Positions 25,558-37,879 of a stretch of 64,000 nt of DNA are shown piece by piece. A model generated the notes under the pieces. That model was given only the letters and a program-made list of their open reading frames with translations, ran no database searches and was not told where the DNA came from. How positions within the stretch are numbered: position 1 is the stretch's first letter; every line of letters begins with the position of its first letter. Position numbers and translations under genes: made by a program. Source of the DNA: Microcebus murinus (taxonomy: Eukaryota; Chordata; Mammalia; Primates; Cheirogaleidae); contig NC_134119.1 of the NCBI RefSeq assembly GCF_040939455.1, forward strand, positions 18,340,501-18,404,500, given 5' to 3'.

Positions 25558-25920
25558 GCTATAGTTTGGGTGTTTGTCTCCCCAAACTTCATGTTGAAAT
25601 TTGATCCCCAATGTTGGAGGTGGGGCCTAATGGGAGGTGTGGGGTCATGGAGGCAGATCCCTCATCAATGGGTCGGTGCTGTTCTCATGGAAATGGAAAT
25701 GAATGAGTTCTCACTCTATTAGTTTCTGCAAAAGCTGGTCATTAAAAAGAGGCTGGCATCTCCCTGCTACCTTGCTTCCTCTCTCAACATGTGATCTTTG
25801 CACACACTGGTTCCCCTTCATCTTCTACCATGAGTGGAAGCAGCCTGAGGGCCTCACCAGGTGCACATGCCTAATCTTGAACTTTTCTAGACATCAGAGT
25901 TGTGAGCCAAATAGACCCTT
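25558..25920 (+). mobile_element. MST/THE1-type LTR (ERVL-MaLR), truncated at its right end
   Basis: It starts TGCTATAGTTTGGGTGTTTG, then TTGAAATTTGATCCCCAATG and GGAGGTGGGGCCTAATGGGA, classic MaLR LTR text. The end breaks off after GAGCCAAATAGACCC, short of the usual terminus. It is a solo LTR with no viral coding sequence beside it. Confidence 0.85.
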
Positions 25921-25924
25921 TTAG

Positions 25925-26085
25925 GTCAAGTTGCTTAACTTCTCAAGGCTTTAGTTTTCCCATTTGTAAAATGGGGTATCTGCCTCAGAGAGCTGATTCA
26001 ATGAGATAATATTAATATATATGAAATGCCATGAAAAGGGAAGTGCATGGTAAATACTATACATATGTTGGCTACTATCCCCAGT
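25925..26085 (+). mobile_element. MIR SINE fragment
   Basis: AAGTTGCTTAACTTCTCAAG, CCCATTTGTAAAATGGGGTA and TCAATGAGATAATATTAATA fit the right part of a plus-strand MIR. Confidence 0.75.
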
Positions 26086-26189
26086 AATCCCTCTCAGAAA
26101 ATAGACAAATTGGACTTCCTCTGGGAAAAGTGATGGTTTCTCTAGCCTCCTGCCTGGAAGGAGTATGGCATTCCCTTTCTGCTGTCTTA

Positions 26190-26375
26190 GCATTTGATGT
26201 ATGTCTCTACCATGGCACTATTTTGCTCTATTAGTTAATTTTCTCTCTTTGTCCACAGATGGGTGAGATCTTCTATATCTTGCTCATTTTTGGATTCCCA
26301 GCACCTAGCATAGTGCTAGACACAAGACATACAAGATAAATGTTGGCTGAACAACTGAATATGTGGTTAGAAAAA
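26190..26375 (+). mobile_element. L2 LINE 3' end
   Basis: GGATTCCCAGCACCTAGCAT then AGTGCTAGACACAAGACATA and AAATGTTGGCTGAACAACTG fit the L2 3' end. Confidence 0.7.
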
Positions 26376-26602
26376 AAATTGTCTTGCTGTTTCTGAAGTT
26401 GCCTAGAATCATCTGTTAATGAACAGAAATGATTCTCTAGTATATAACCAGTCTTTCTGTTGAAGAATGGGAGTAACAATTAGAACAGAAATGGTACAAG
26501 ATAAGTCATTCTCTTCATGTCCACTGATGACGAAGTTACAGGAACATATGATGATGGGTGCATTTGTAAGACATCAGATGTTCTTATAACTCACTGCCTG
26601 AT

Positions 26603-26724
26603 TCTCAACATGTGATCTTTGCACACACTGGTTCCCCTTCATCTTCTACCATGAGTGGAAGCAGCCTGAGGGCCTCACCAGGTGCACATGCCTAATCTTG
26701 AACTTTTCTAGACATCAGAGTTGT
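26603..26724 (+). repeat. Perfect 122-bp second copy of part of the MST-type LTR
   Basis: Positions 26603-26724 are identical, base for base as I read them, to 25782-25903 in the LTR 821 bp to the left. The flanks on both sides differ. It is not an independent LTR, because it starts and stops inside the LTR body. A 25-bp palindrome lies 16 bases to its right. Confidence 0.93.
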
Positions 26725-26740
26725 TGCCAAACATCTGATG

Positions 26741-26765
26741 TTGGCAAGCATCAGATGCTTGCCAA
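26741..26765. repeat. 25-bp palindrome
   Basis: The left arm TTGGCAAGCATC and right arm GATGCTTGCCAA are perfect reverse complements around one central A. A related imperfect inverted pair (TTGCCAAACATC and GATGTTGGCAA) overlaps it on the left at about 26724-26747. Confidence 0.95.
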
Positions 26766-27120
26766 ATTTGTTTCCTTTACCCAGAATGCATTTCTCAGAT
26801 TCCCTTGTGTCTAGGTGGGACCATATGACTACATCCTACCAGTAGAATTTGAGTAGATCTGATGTGTGTCCCTCCCAGGCTGAGGGGTTAAGGGTCTGGT
26901 GGCTTCTCCAGGCTCCCTGTTTCCTTGGCTACCAGCTGGATGCAGAGCCTCCAGGAGGTAACTCTTGGGCCCTAACAGTCGTTGGAGCTCCAGGAGGGGA
27001 AGAGGCTGGATCCCTGAATGGCTGAGTGGAGCCCAGTACCCCTCAACCTGTCTCCCATCCCTGCTTGTGAGAAATGAACTTTCATTATTTTAAACCGCTG
27101 TATTTGACAGTTGTTACTTC
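26766..27120 (+). mobile_element. Old LTR-like repeat
   Basis: It starts CCAGAATGCATTTCTCAGAT and GGTGGGACCATATGACTACA, and ends TTTTAAACCGCTGTATTTGA then CAGTTGTTACTTC. Same family type as 5380-5725 and 41190-41490. The exact name is not assigned. Confidence 0.5.
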
Positions 27121-27121
27121 A

Positions 27122-27198
27122 CCCCCCCCCACTACTCTAAAAACAAAGGAGACCAAAAGTCCCAACTTTGAGTTTTGAAATTTATTGGGGGGGGGGGG
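27122..27198. repeat. C9 run and G12 run, able to pair
   Basis: C9 at 27122-27130 and G12 at 27187-27198, separated by 56 bases. Homopolymer lengths are often unreliable in assemblies. Confidence 0.8.
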
Positions 27199-27659
27199 CG
27201 ACTTATTTTGATGACCTGTGACACACATGCTCGTGCGGATCCCCGAGGGCCACTCCACTGCCGATAGCAAACATGACACAGTTGCCTGGTCGATGGAAGC
27301 AACTGTGCACATCTCTCTTACTAAATTAATTGTCAATGTGAATTTTTACAGTAAAAAATACAAGAAAGTTAATTTGAGGATTTCTAAAGTCGGGGGAAGG
27401 CAGAAAGAACCCCAAAGACCCTACAAAAATTCTCTCCTAGATAATTGGTATGGTTTTAAAATTATAGTCTTTCCAGAAAACTGTGGCTTCTGGTGCCTCC
27501 TTGGGGCTTCTGTGGAACGGAGCCTTTACGAGGTCTGCCTCATAGGAGACCAAAAGCCACATTCTGTAAACTGGGTTTGGCTTGGCTCAATGTCCCATAG
27601 GCCTCTTCACCCTCATTTATTCTCCCCGCCAACTTCATATTACTGGGTGGTAAACTCAC

Positions 27660-27924
27660 CATATTCTGGCTGCTCTTTGGTTTCAAAAGTCCGGTGGCCT
27701 GGGGCCGGACGGTCCCACCCCCTGGGGGGGTTGAGGAAGTTGCTGTCGTCTGAGGTACTGTCGTACTTGTAGTCCTGGTCCCCGCTGTTTGCCCTTGCCA
27801 AGGACAAGGACCTCTGCCACCAGGCCCTCCAGTCGGGGGCCGGCACTGCCCAGCTGGGCTTATTCTCCGGATGCTGATCTTTATCTGCTTCCGAGTCAGG
27901 GCCGTCGACCACCTCTATGGTGAC
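27660..27924 (-). CDS. ISM1: ISM1 exon 3, acidic linker region
   Basis: This 265-bp exon begins after the minus-strand acceptor gaattcttcag with [10 protein letters not shown]. It ends with Q-P-E-Y and one base of an Asp codon before the donor gtgagttta. It enters in phase 0 and leaves in phase 1. It encodes the Asp/Glu- and Ser-rich segment of isthmin-1 that precedes the TSR. Recognisable parts are [22 protein letters not shown] and F-L-N-P-P-R-G-W-D. No folded domain is expected here; it is probably an extended extracellular linker. Compared with human isthmin-1 as I remember it, there are scattered substitutions such as W-D-R-P-A-P-G-H and a Glu in T-K-E-Q-P-E-Y, consistent with a fast-evolving linker. 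The frame is open throughout. Confidence 0.96.
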
Positions 27925-28229
27925 CTGAAGAATTCAGAACAGGCTGGGGTCAATGCCTGTCGGAGGCTGTTGACTCCGATCTAGGGGACCCTTGGAAGAA
28001 AGTCTGAGGGAGCAGAGGGAGACAATGGGCGCATCCCTCATGAAGGAACGCTGGGGTCACGTGGTGACACAGAATGGAAAACAGCCAGGGATGGTCCAGG
28101 TGAATTCCATCACTAGATGGAACATGGCCTCTGGCTGGGAGATGACAATTCATCAGTGGGGTCCCTGAGTCACCCATGACCAAATTGGTGAGAACCCTTT
28201 CATTCAAGGAGTAAACATGTATTGTATGT

Positions 28230-28584
<355 letters not shown>

Positions 28585-28734
28585 TGTATGTGTTCTTGAA
28601 GGGACACTAGAATAATCAGAGGGAAACATAACACTTATTTAATACAAAATCTTTCCCAGGTTCTGTTCTGAAAGCTCTGCTGATACTAATTTATCTAACC
28701 CTCCACAACCTCCCATCCCTGCAAGTGTGTGCCG

Positions 28735-29175
28735 CACCTCCCACCAAGAGCTGGGGTCTATTTCTCCTTCCTGGAGATCTGGGCTGACACGTGACTCGCT
28801 CTGTCCAGTGGAATGGGTAGGATCAGAATGGTGACAGGTCTTAAAAGCTCTCGTAGCTTCCGTTTTCATTGTCTTGGAACGCTCCCACTGTTAGGTAAGC
28901 TAGCGCAGCCTAGACCACTGCTTGCGTGGGGACCACGTAAAGGGGGAGGCCATGTGGAGGAGCGCCAAGGCACCTCAGTGTCCAGGCCCTGGCCACGTGA
29001 GTGGGGCCCCCCTGGACCCTCCAGCCCCGGGTGGGCCACCCCTCTTGCCACCACATGGAGGTGAGGCAAGCTCTGCTGGCTGAGCCCTGCTCCAATCCCC
29101 GACCCACAGCCATCCAGTGGTCATTGCTTCAAGCCATTAAGTTTTGGGGTGGTTGCTAGACAGCCACAGATAGCT
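28735..29175 (+). mobile_element. Old LTR-like repeat
   Basis: The right end GCTTCAAGCCATTAAGTTTT then GGGGTGGTTGCTAGACAGCC fits the LTR-like family seen at 19470 and 46330. The left part is diverged, so its start is approximate. Confidence 0.4.
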
Positions 29176-29184
29176 TTTTATGGA

Positions 29185-29290
29185 CAGGGAAAACTGGCAC
29201 ACAGAGATGTTAACAGCTTGCCAAAGGTCACAGAGCTAGACGAGGGGACTCTGGTTCTGGAACCCATGCTTTTACCGACTTTGTGACACT
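29185..29290 (-). mobile_element. MIR SINE fragment
   Basis: Antisense MIR: GGCACACAGAGATGTTAACA, TTGCCAAAGGTCACAGAGCT and CTGGAACCCATGCTTTTACC. Confidence 0.75.
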
Positions 29291-30484
29291 GTCTCTAGAA
29301 AAGGAAGTGAAAGAGGGACTGTACCCTCATGAGACCAAGGGAGCACAGAGGCCACAGGTGCTGGTGGGGGCTGCTTGCCACAGGGTGTGCCCAGATGTGA
29401 GCACAGGGTCCTCGAGACCAGGCTTTCTCAGCTCTGACTGTCACTTATCCCATAGTCCAGCCCCAGCCTGCACACTCCTCAGCCAACCCTCAGGGGCAGA
29501 GCACATAGTCCTGGAACCAAGGTTAGAACTTGCTCTCGGATTTACGGAGCCTAGTCTTGAAGTCTGTCACGGGGCTAGAAGAATGCAGCTTCTTGGCTCT
29601 GAGAGACAATCAATGTAGAGAAACTTGTTTAAAAAATATAATAAAAGACTCATTGGGTTCCTTTGGCCATCACTGAGCTCTTGCAACACCCCCTGGATGA
29701 GTTATGCGCAAATGAATCAGAAACATGCGCTCCAAGTAATCAGTGCAAGATGTACTGGGCAGATGCATTTCCAGTTTTGCCCTAACCTGACATCTGAGAG
29801 AGCTGCCGAGATGCTCTGCCAAATTGCACTGGGGTGTGCCCATCCTAGAGACAGATAGCCCCTTCCTTTTGTGTGAGCAATAGGAAGGTTTGAATCCTGC
29901 TCACTTTGACATTGGAAGGAAGTTGCCCTGCCTATGGTGGGCCCGGGCTGTGGTTTTGTGCAGTCCAGACATATGGTCAAGAGGGTGACCCTCAATTGCA
30001 GAGTCTACTCAGATGGGCCAAGTGCATCTTTCTCCTCTGTTGTGGGATGCCGAGAAGGGCACCACTAGCTTTATGCCACCAATTATTACCCCAATCTTAT
30101 AGGCATCCCTTGCATATTTATAAGTAACTATGGAGCTTTTTAGTAATCCCCCAAAAAAGAAAAAAAGGGAGAAAAGAAAATGGATGCATCATACATCTGG
30201 TGTCATTGTTGTATGCTGAAAAGGATGGTTGCTGGGGAGTAATGGTAAGTGGGATCCACACAGGGCCTTGGAAGGACGAGTGGTGGAGGAATGGACAGCT
30301 GGGGTGGTGCAGAACCAAGCGGGGCAGTGGCAGGGCAGTGCTGAGCCTTGGAGATGTACCCTTTCTCCTCTGCAGCCCCGTCACCCTCTGCCTGCAGACT
30401 GAACAACTGAGCTGCAACAATCATCTGGAAGGCTATAAAGGGTCTTGGAGGGGAGAGGCTGCCAAGAGCCAGGCAAGCCTGCAA

Positions 30485-30790
30485 TTATGGTAATGAAATC
30501 AGTCTCTGGGTAGGAGATAAGGGGAAATGTACCCCACAGTTTTGGTATTCCATTTGTATTCAGACTGGAGTCAAAGGGATTGCTTAAATGAGATGTGCCC
30601 TGCAATTTCTCCAAGCTGGGAATAAAAACAATTTCATGTTTCAAGCTATTACCGTCAATACGATTTTCCCCCCAAATTGCTGCTCAGCTCCAAACAAAAT
30701 AGATTTGTTGCCTGGCCAGGCTTTGAGTAGCAAAATACAAATTTACTCCAAAAACTATATCAATGACTAAATCTCCACACTTAGAGGTTT
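30485..30790. other. Candidate conserved noncoding element, intron 2
   Basis: AT-rich unique-looking sequence without recognisable repeats, with short ordered motifs such as TTCCATTTGTATTCAGACTG and AACAATTTCATGTTTCAAGC. Conservation cannot be tested here; the call rests on texture only. Confidence 0.25.
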
Positions 30791-32104
30791 CTTTTTTCCC
30801 TTTAATTGCTAGCCACTGGTCCAACTGAATTTTAAAAAACAAAACAAAACAAAAAAACAAACAAATCTCAGGACCCACCCTTCCCTACGGTTAACAGAGT
30901 GGAAACCTCATACTGATATCAAAAGAAGAAATCTAGTCCTCAACCTGAAGGTTCATAGGCATCCAATTAAAAAGCCTTAATGAGCATGGTCGATGACTTT
31001 TCAAAGGGTGGGGATTAGTTTTATATTTCCTGTTGCTCTCATTCTATTTACATGTTTTTTAGCGTCAAAGAATCCTTTGAGAAAGATGTCTGGAACAATC
31101 ATCAATACGATAAACCATAGGTGTGGGAGGGAGCACAGCAGAGTTGCAAGACCTTACCATCCTTTCTCGTCCTCAATACACATCATTGAAATGTCTCCAT
31201 ATATTTGTTTCTTCTGGACTTTTCCACACCACCAATCAAGATGCTAACAGAAAGGGAACAATTTCAAAAGCCTCAAGTCCAACTTCTGACAGAATAGCCC
31301 CAGCTCCAAGAAAGAGAGTCCAAAATACGTGCCAATTTGGGGAATTCTGTCCAAAATCGGGGAAAGGAGAGTAAGACCCAATGCACCTTGATCCGGTTTC
31401 CTTCTCTTGATAGTTAATACTTTTATTAGAAACAAACTCTTTACTGCTGCTCTGAAATGCATTTTCCATAGGGAAACTGACACCATTCTCAGTCTAACTG
31501 ATAATAAAGCAAAGCCAGTGAATATAGAGTTCATGTCCTTCAAAGCCACTGAATACAGAGTTTCATGTCCAAGAAACCCAGGAGGGTCTTCTTGCTCGTT
31601 GGTCCTCTGAGCCTTGAGCGCTGTGGGGACCCGGTGGGTATGGGTGGGCGTTTCCCAGACAGCAAGACAATTTCCTTAGGAGCACAGAACATCCAGGGAT
31701 ACGTCTCCTGCAAAGGTTTTGGATCCAGGCCATACTATACCCCACCTTCCTTGACAACTGCCACAGAAAGAACACAAAATGCACTAGGAAGATACGTAAT
31801 CCCCTCATCTTAGATGCGCTGATGCTCTAAAAACAGCTGTGGCAACCCCATCTAACTGTGGTTAATGCTTCGCCACTTGCAGCATGCTTGCCTAAACGTT
31901 GTTGTCTGTTCTACACAACTTAGACCCAATTTTCAGGCACAGAAACTGGCTGGGAGAATTCAAGTTCCTGAGGTAGACAGCAGGAAAGGTGGAGAGTCGG
32001 TCTCAAAACTAGAGCTTCTGATTCTCCGTTACCTGTATACACATTTCCTCTGTCACCTTCACCCCCAATGTCATCACCAACCAGCATCTACCAGTTCTGG
32101 GAAG

Positions 32105-32315
32105 CTTACCCTGTGCTGAGCGCTTCATATCGATGCTCTCATTTAATCCTTGCAGATAACCATACTTGCATGTAGTATCATGCAACACAGGTGCTCAGGG
32201 GTACTAGTATCTTTCTGACTTTATAAGGAAACTGAGGCCCAGAGAGGCCTAGTGACCCACACGAGGCTACAGAGGTGAAGCCTGGGTGACTAAATGGTGG
32301 CACCTGATCCCAAGC
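32105..32315 (-). mobile_element. MIR SINE
   Basis: Antisense MIR: ATGCTCTCATTTAATCCTTG, GAAACTGAGGCCCAGAGAGG and AGGTGAAGCCTGGGTGACTA. Confidence 0.75.
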
Positions 32316-33686
32316 GCAAGTCAGTCTGACCGGGGACAGCAGCAGCCCAAGACGATCTGAGCCATACAGGCTTGTCCCTGGAGGGGCATAAGTCTGTGTC
32401 TTGGGCACAGACATTTCTTGGTTCTTACTCAGCCAGACCTTCCATTCCAAAAGTATTTTAGAGAAAAAGGAGGAAGAGAAATCAAAAGTAGAAGCACATA
32501 CAACATTTGTGGCCCTGGCCAACTCATCTGATTGTATCTGGAGGCACTCAAGAGGCCTGTGGCCGTATGAATAAGTCTGTGCAAGGAAGAAAAGGCCTTT
32601 AGAAGGCTGTTTTTAAGTCCCTCTCAATGGAAGAAAAGAAATAAGTATATTGGTTGAAATGAATACTAATCTCAGATTGATCCAGAAAAGAGAAATATTT
32701 GGTTGTGAATAGCTACCATAGTCATGAACTGATGCAGTAAGCCTAATAATGAGTTCATTTTAGAGATTTTTTTTTTCTCTCTGCTATCTGACCATCAGCT
32801 ACAGACTGAAAACCCAGCCAAGGGTACTTAAACTTTAAGTCTAACCTGTCCTGGGGGATTTACTTTCTTTCCTGAATGATTTTTTTCCCCCTAATAAAAC
32901 TCAACTCCTTGTATTGTTTTAAATTTCACATGGAGATTCAGTTCGGGACTTTGAGGCCATTTTTCTATGTTGCACATTGTTGGTTTTTTTTTTTTTTTTC
33001 CCACTCACTTCCACAGCCTGAAGCCAGTCTTAAAATAGAGATTCTGATTCTCTTGGGACAGAGAGTGCCTGACTTCTGGGGATTAAAAATGCTCTACAGA
33101 AGCAGATGTTGGGGCTTTTATAAGAATTTCCCACCCAAATGTCAAGAGGCCCCAGAGGGACGTGGCCCCTTGCACAGGCTCAGCAATGTCACTGTGGAAA
33201 GGTGCGGGCTGTTTCTGCAGGACAGACAGCGGCTGCAGCCCCGGAGCGTGGGAAATGCTGCCAGAGCCTGCAGGGCTGGGGGGTTCAGGGAGAGGGGTAT
33301 TGAATTCCTGTTCGGCTCCCCAGCTCCAGCTCGGGATAACTAGGTGGGGGCCAGGGCAGGTTGCCAGGGGAAGGGGCAGATGAGGCCAGAGGCCCCGGCA
33401 GCGGAAGCCGCCCCACTGATGGGCCCTTCACCTGTCTCTACCCCGCTACCCAGGGACAGGGAATGCTTTGACGGGGCCCACCGTGACCAGCGGGGCTGTC
33501 TGCTTGGCTGAATCTGCCCTGTGTCAAACCAGTGGATTTCAACAAAAGAGCAGTGGTCTAAGGAAGGGGCGAGGGCTGCCAACACGGAAACCATCACCCC
33601 CTTTTAAAAAGCACCTCGTGTTTTAAAAGACCACCAGGGAACTGGTTTACTCAAGTGCAGTGGTGCGTGGTGCTGCAGCGGCTAGT

Positions 33687-33729
<43 letters not shown>
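33687..33729. repeat. (TG)n microsatellite
   Basis: An uninterrupted TG run of about 21 units in intron 2. Open frames reading Cys-Val or Thr-His through it are artefacts. Confidence 0.95.
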
Positions 33730-33731
<2 letters not shown>

Positions 33732-34461
33732 CATTCTTGGGAGTTATGGTGATCTTTGCTGTCCAAAGGGCAACCCAAGAAAAATACAGGGACCTCATAG
33801 AAGTAACACTGTTCCTCTTCCCACCCTGCCCCCCAAAGCATCTTTTCCAGAAGCACCACCTGGAGGGAAACTTTGTGCTCCCGTGCTGGGGCAGGGTTGA
33901 GACAAAGTGAAAACAAAGCATTAGTTGGGACTTTTCATCTGTAACATGCCGACATGAGCAGGTGACTTGGGAACTTGGAGATGAGAGCCAACCATTTCCA
34001 CTGAGACTATCTCTGAAACCATACTTTTGTGACCCTCGTGGGGAAGTTGCATTTTTATAAAGGTCCAAGAGGTTTTGCCAGAGAGACCCTCATGCCACAA
34101 ACATCCACAGCCCAGTGTGGCTCTCTCATAACTTATCCCATATTTATTCCAAGTGTCAGTCTAGTTCTTGCCACACGCTGCGACTCCGACAGCCCCCTCT
34201 CTCCTCGGAAAGCTGGGCAGAAATGCTCCAGAGTGTTCTGCACTTCTTATTCAGCCAACAACATAGCGCATTATGATGAAAACTGAGTTGCCATCTTGGC
34301 TGCTCCACTGACGCATGACAATCTGTCACGTGGGCTGTAGAGGGTGCAGTGCCTGGTAGCTGCCCTCCCTCTTTTTTAGGGGGACAGTAATCTGGGGTTC
34401 CCAGCTCTGTGGCTCCCACCTGCCTTTATGCCATTGTTCTTCCCTAACATTTAAGTAATAT

Positions 34462-34799
<338 letters not shown>

Positions 34800-35749
34800 T
34801 AAGTAATATTTTTAAAAGACCCAAGCAGGGTCTGGGTAGGGGATGGGCTTTTCCAGACTGATTCACTCATCTGGGAGAGAGAAAGGGGATCCTGAGAAGT
34901 TGTGCCCGAAACTGGGTTCTGAGGCTGAGCACAAGGCACCCAGTAACCTTGACAAGGGAACACTCCCTGGGCAGCCAGGTATTTTCCTGCAACTTCACAT
35001 TACTAATTCTTAACTCTATTACCCTGATAGCTTGGTCCTCAGCATTATGCTGCACAAGTGACACTTCCCACCCCTGAGAAGAAACACTAGCCGCAGCAAG
35101 CTTAAGAGTGTTCTGGGCATGGCCTAAACACCCTTGGGATGAGGGCTGTCTGGTCCTGGAACTGCAAAATCTCTAAACATGTAGACGAAGCCCTGATATG
35201 TTAAGCAATGGTATAAAGATGCCCATGGCTTTTTGTTCTGGACAATCTATACCTCTCCCAAGTGGACCCATTGCTCTTTATCAGAGAGCCTTGTATCCAA
35301 TTCCTGGAGGGGGCATTGGCACAAAAGACCTGTTTTTCTAATTAATCAATTTGAAAAATATAAGATTGACCAGAAATATTAATGGGGTCATGCAGTGATT
35401 TCTGTGCATGGGTTGCCAAAAAGTGGCCTCCACAACATTTTTCACTTCTGTGCCATCCACAGAGCCCTTCCCTACTTCTCCCCATCTGTTGAGATCTGCC
35501 CACCTAGGGACACAGTGCTTTTCTTCCTCTTGTCTTCATGATCCCTCTGGCACTGTCCTATGTGTGGTAGCTGGGATCTTCCCACCCATGTCACTTCCTG
35601 GAGCAAACTGGTCTTACATTTCTTAATTTCATAGCCTAATGCAGCATTTTATAATGTAGCAGAGGCTGGCTGATGTCTTCTAAGTAAGTTGTTATGAGCA
35701 AAACAGCTCTGATCAAGGAAACCTTATCTAAAACTGTATGATGCAGAGT

Positions 35750-35794
35750 CGAGAGAGAGAGAGAAAGAGAGCGAAAGAGAGAGAGAGAGAGAGA
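35750..35794. repeat. (GA)n microsatellite
   Basis: A GA run with a few AAAG interruptions in intron 2. Confidence 0.9.
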
Positions 35795-36074
35795 ACATAA
35801 TTAAAGATCAAGTGCTCTGAGGCCAGGTTCAGGAACTTCCTGCTATGCAGGCTAATTGGCATTTGGTGCAGAGAGAAAGACTAAGGAAAAGCTTACCCTT
35901 CACAAGCGAAAATAATTGGGACCAAAGGTTAAGAATATGGAAGAAGGTATATGAGGACAGGAGCTGGGTAAGGGTTGGATTGCCCAGGGAGGGGAGAGCC
36001 TCTCTCAGACATCTTTGGGAAGAAACAGAGGGAGGTACAAGCAACATTCAAAACTAGAAGTTTGACTCTAAAAC

Positions 36075-36305
36075 ACAGACTAGTGGGGGAAGTATTTTTG
36101 GGAGTCTGAGAGACTGGATTTGAGCCCTACGAGTACTGTTTACTAGGCATGTGGCCTTGGGTAAACCAACTAGTAACTTCCAGACTACCTGTTGCATTAT
36201 GGATGGTATTGAAAAAATGACATGTACTTTGTCTCCTTCATGAGGATGTTGGGAGGGTCAAATGAGATCAACATTTGCTTTGTAAAGTACACCGAGCTAT
36301 TAATA
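36075..36305 (+). mobile_element. MIR SINE
   Basis: Plus-strand MIR: GAGAGACTGGATTTGAGCCC, CATGTGGCCTTGGGTAAACC and AGGGTCAAATGAGATCAACA. Confidence 0.75.
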
Positions 36306-36976
36306 TTTCAGTGTAGATGAGAGTTACTGTTTTCAATCCTAGGTATCTAACCTCCCATTTTCCTCTGCTTCGTCCAATTCCAACTTAGAGGAAGGTATTC
36401 GTCTCTCCCCTAGGAACTTCTATTCTCACATTCCTTCCTCTTATAAAATTTTTTTTTTATTAGTCATTTACACTTTAGAGCAACTGAAGCTTGTCACCTG
36501 CTGAAGAAATTTCTGGTGTCCAAAGCAAGCTAGAGAGGCCTTGAGAGAAAGTGCCTTCCTGAGTGCTTTGGAATCATACTCGGGTTCGCCTTATCTATTC
36601 ACATGTAAGATTGGCCCTTTCCTACAACCACTATGTTTCATCAACTTTAGGGCATATTATTTTATTTTGTTTTGTTTTCATATTTCAACATCTCTGAAAT
36701 TAGGATGTATCTTAGAATTCTTGGTGTGTCATACCTTAATGATTAGTGATTTCTCCTTTTGAGTGGTTCACAAAATAATGGTACATCTCACAATCAGGAG
36801 TGTGACGTAGGTGAAACGTAACACTGTTCTTGTGGAGGTCACATGATCATGGGCAGGAATGGTTAAAGGGTTAAGAGGAAAAGTAAAGTGAGGCTGCAGT
36901 TTCCATTGGAATCAGATCAGGAAACAAAACATGGACTGTTTTCATTTTCTTCCACCTTCCAGCTGCCAAGAATTAC

Positions 36977-37213
36977 CTGGATATTTGGATTCTGCCCATT
37001 GATATCTGCTTTGGAAAGATCTGGAAAGTTTGGTAGATCAAGGAGAAAGGATCTGGGGCCATCTCTTTGCAGTGAAGGGTGCCCAGTCTCTTGGAATGGC
37101 TGTCTGGGGAAGGGCTGGTGTGCAGCCGGGTGGTCTGGATGCTCCCCGGGTGCTTCTTTGGAGAGAGAAAAGCCGGTTTCTGAAGTGGAGTCACTTTCCA
37201 CGTTGAGGTTATT
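36977..37213 (-). CDS. ISM1: ISM1 exon 2, N-terminal propeptide-like region
   Basis: This 237-bp exon (79 codons) begins after the minus-strand acceptor gttcgttttag with [10 protein letters not shown]. It ends N-G-Q-N-P-N-I-Q before the donor gtaattctt. It is phase 0 at both ends. It encodes the low-complexity region after the signal peptide of isthmin-1; recognisable parts are [19 protein letters not shown] and [10 protein letters not shown]. It looks one codon shorter than the human exon near the P-F-P-R-Q-P-F segment, judged from memory. The preceding exon, with the start codon and signal peptide, is not in this window. Nothing upstream to 64000 looks like a GC-rich first exon. Confidence 0.95.
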
Positions 37214-37689
37214 CTAAAACGAACAAACAAGCCAACAAACAAATGTTAAGGAGACACACGATGAAAAAATGCCCCCCTTAACCGTTCATTAAATTCAGGA
37301 GCAAGGACAATCTTCAGCGGCTGGAGTTAAGGCAGCATGATATTCCCAACTCATTTTGCTACCCCACGGTCTAGTTTCCCCATCTTGTAAAAGCCAAATC
37401 ATCAGAAAACTTCCTTCAGCCTGCTACCTGGGAATTTTCTGAGGGTTAGTGAGGTATGGGCTATTTATTAAGCATCAGAGCACATCAAAACTAAAACACT
37501 ATTTGGAAGAAGAATAGGTGCTCATTTAAACCTGGAACACAATTATGTTGTCCTTCTCACAACTTCAACTGATCAATCGTGCTGGCTTTAATTACTGCTC
37601 TAGTGTCCAGAGTTGGTTTCTTTGGTGTGTGCCATGGAGCAAAAGAGCTGACCACGCTGGCTAAAATACTTGAGGCAAAGTATTGATGA

Positions 37690-37866
37690 TATCCATCTAT
37701 CCATTTGTTTGTCCATATGTCCATCAATTCATCCATACATCCACCCATATATTCCTCTATCCATTCATCCATCTATCCATCTTTTCATCCATCCATCTAT
37801 CAAACATCCATTCATCCATCCCTCCATCCATCCATCCATCCATCCATCCATCCATCCATCCATCCA
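37690..37866. repeat. (CCAT)n / (ATCC)n microsatellite
   Basis: Imperfect CCAT repeats become nearly pure CATC units at 37805-37866. The Ser-Ile-His-Pro open frames across it are artefacts of the repeat. Confidence 0.95.
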
Positions 37867-37879
37867 ATCAACAAATACC

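Noticed and set aside
33682..34068. Cys-Val and Thr-His repeat frames
   Set aside because: Translation of a TG microsatellite.
37805..37866. Regular short repeats suggesting a CRISPR array
   Set aside because: Four-base microsatellite in mammalian DNA, with no spacer/repeat structure.
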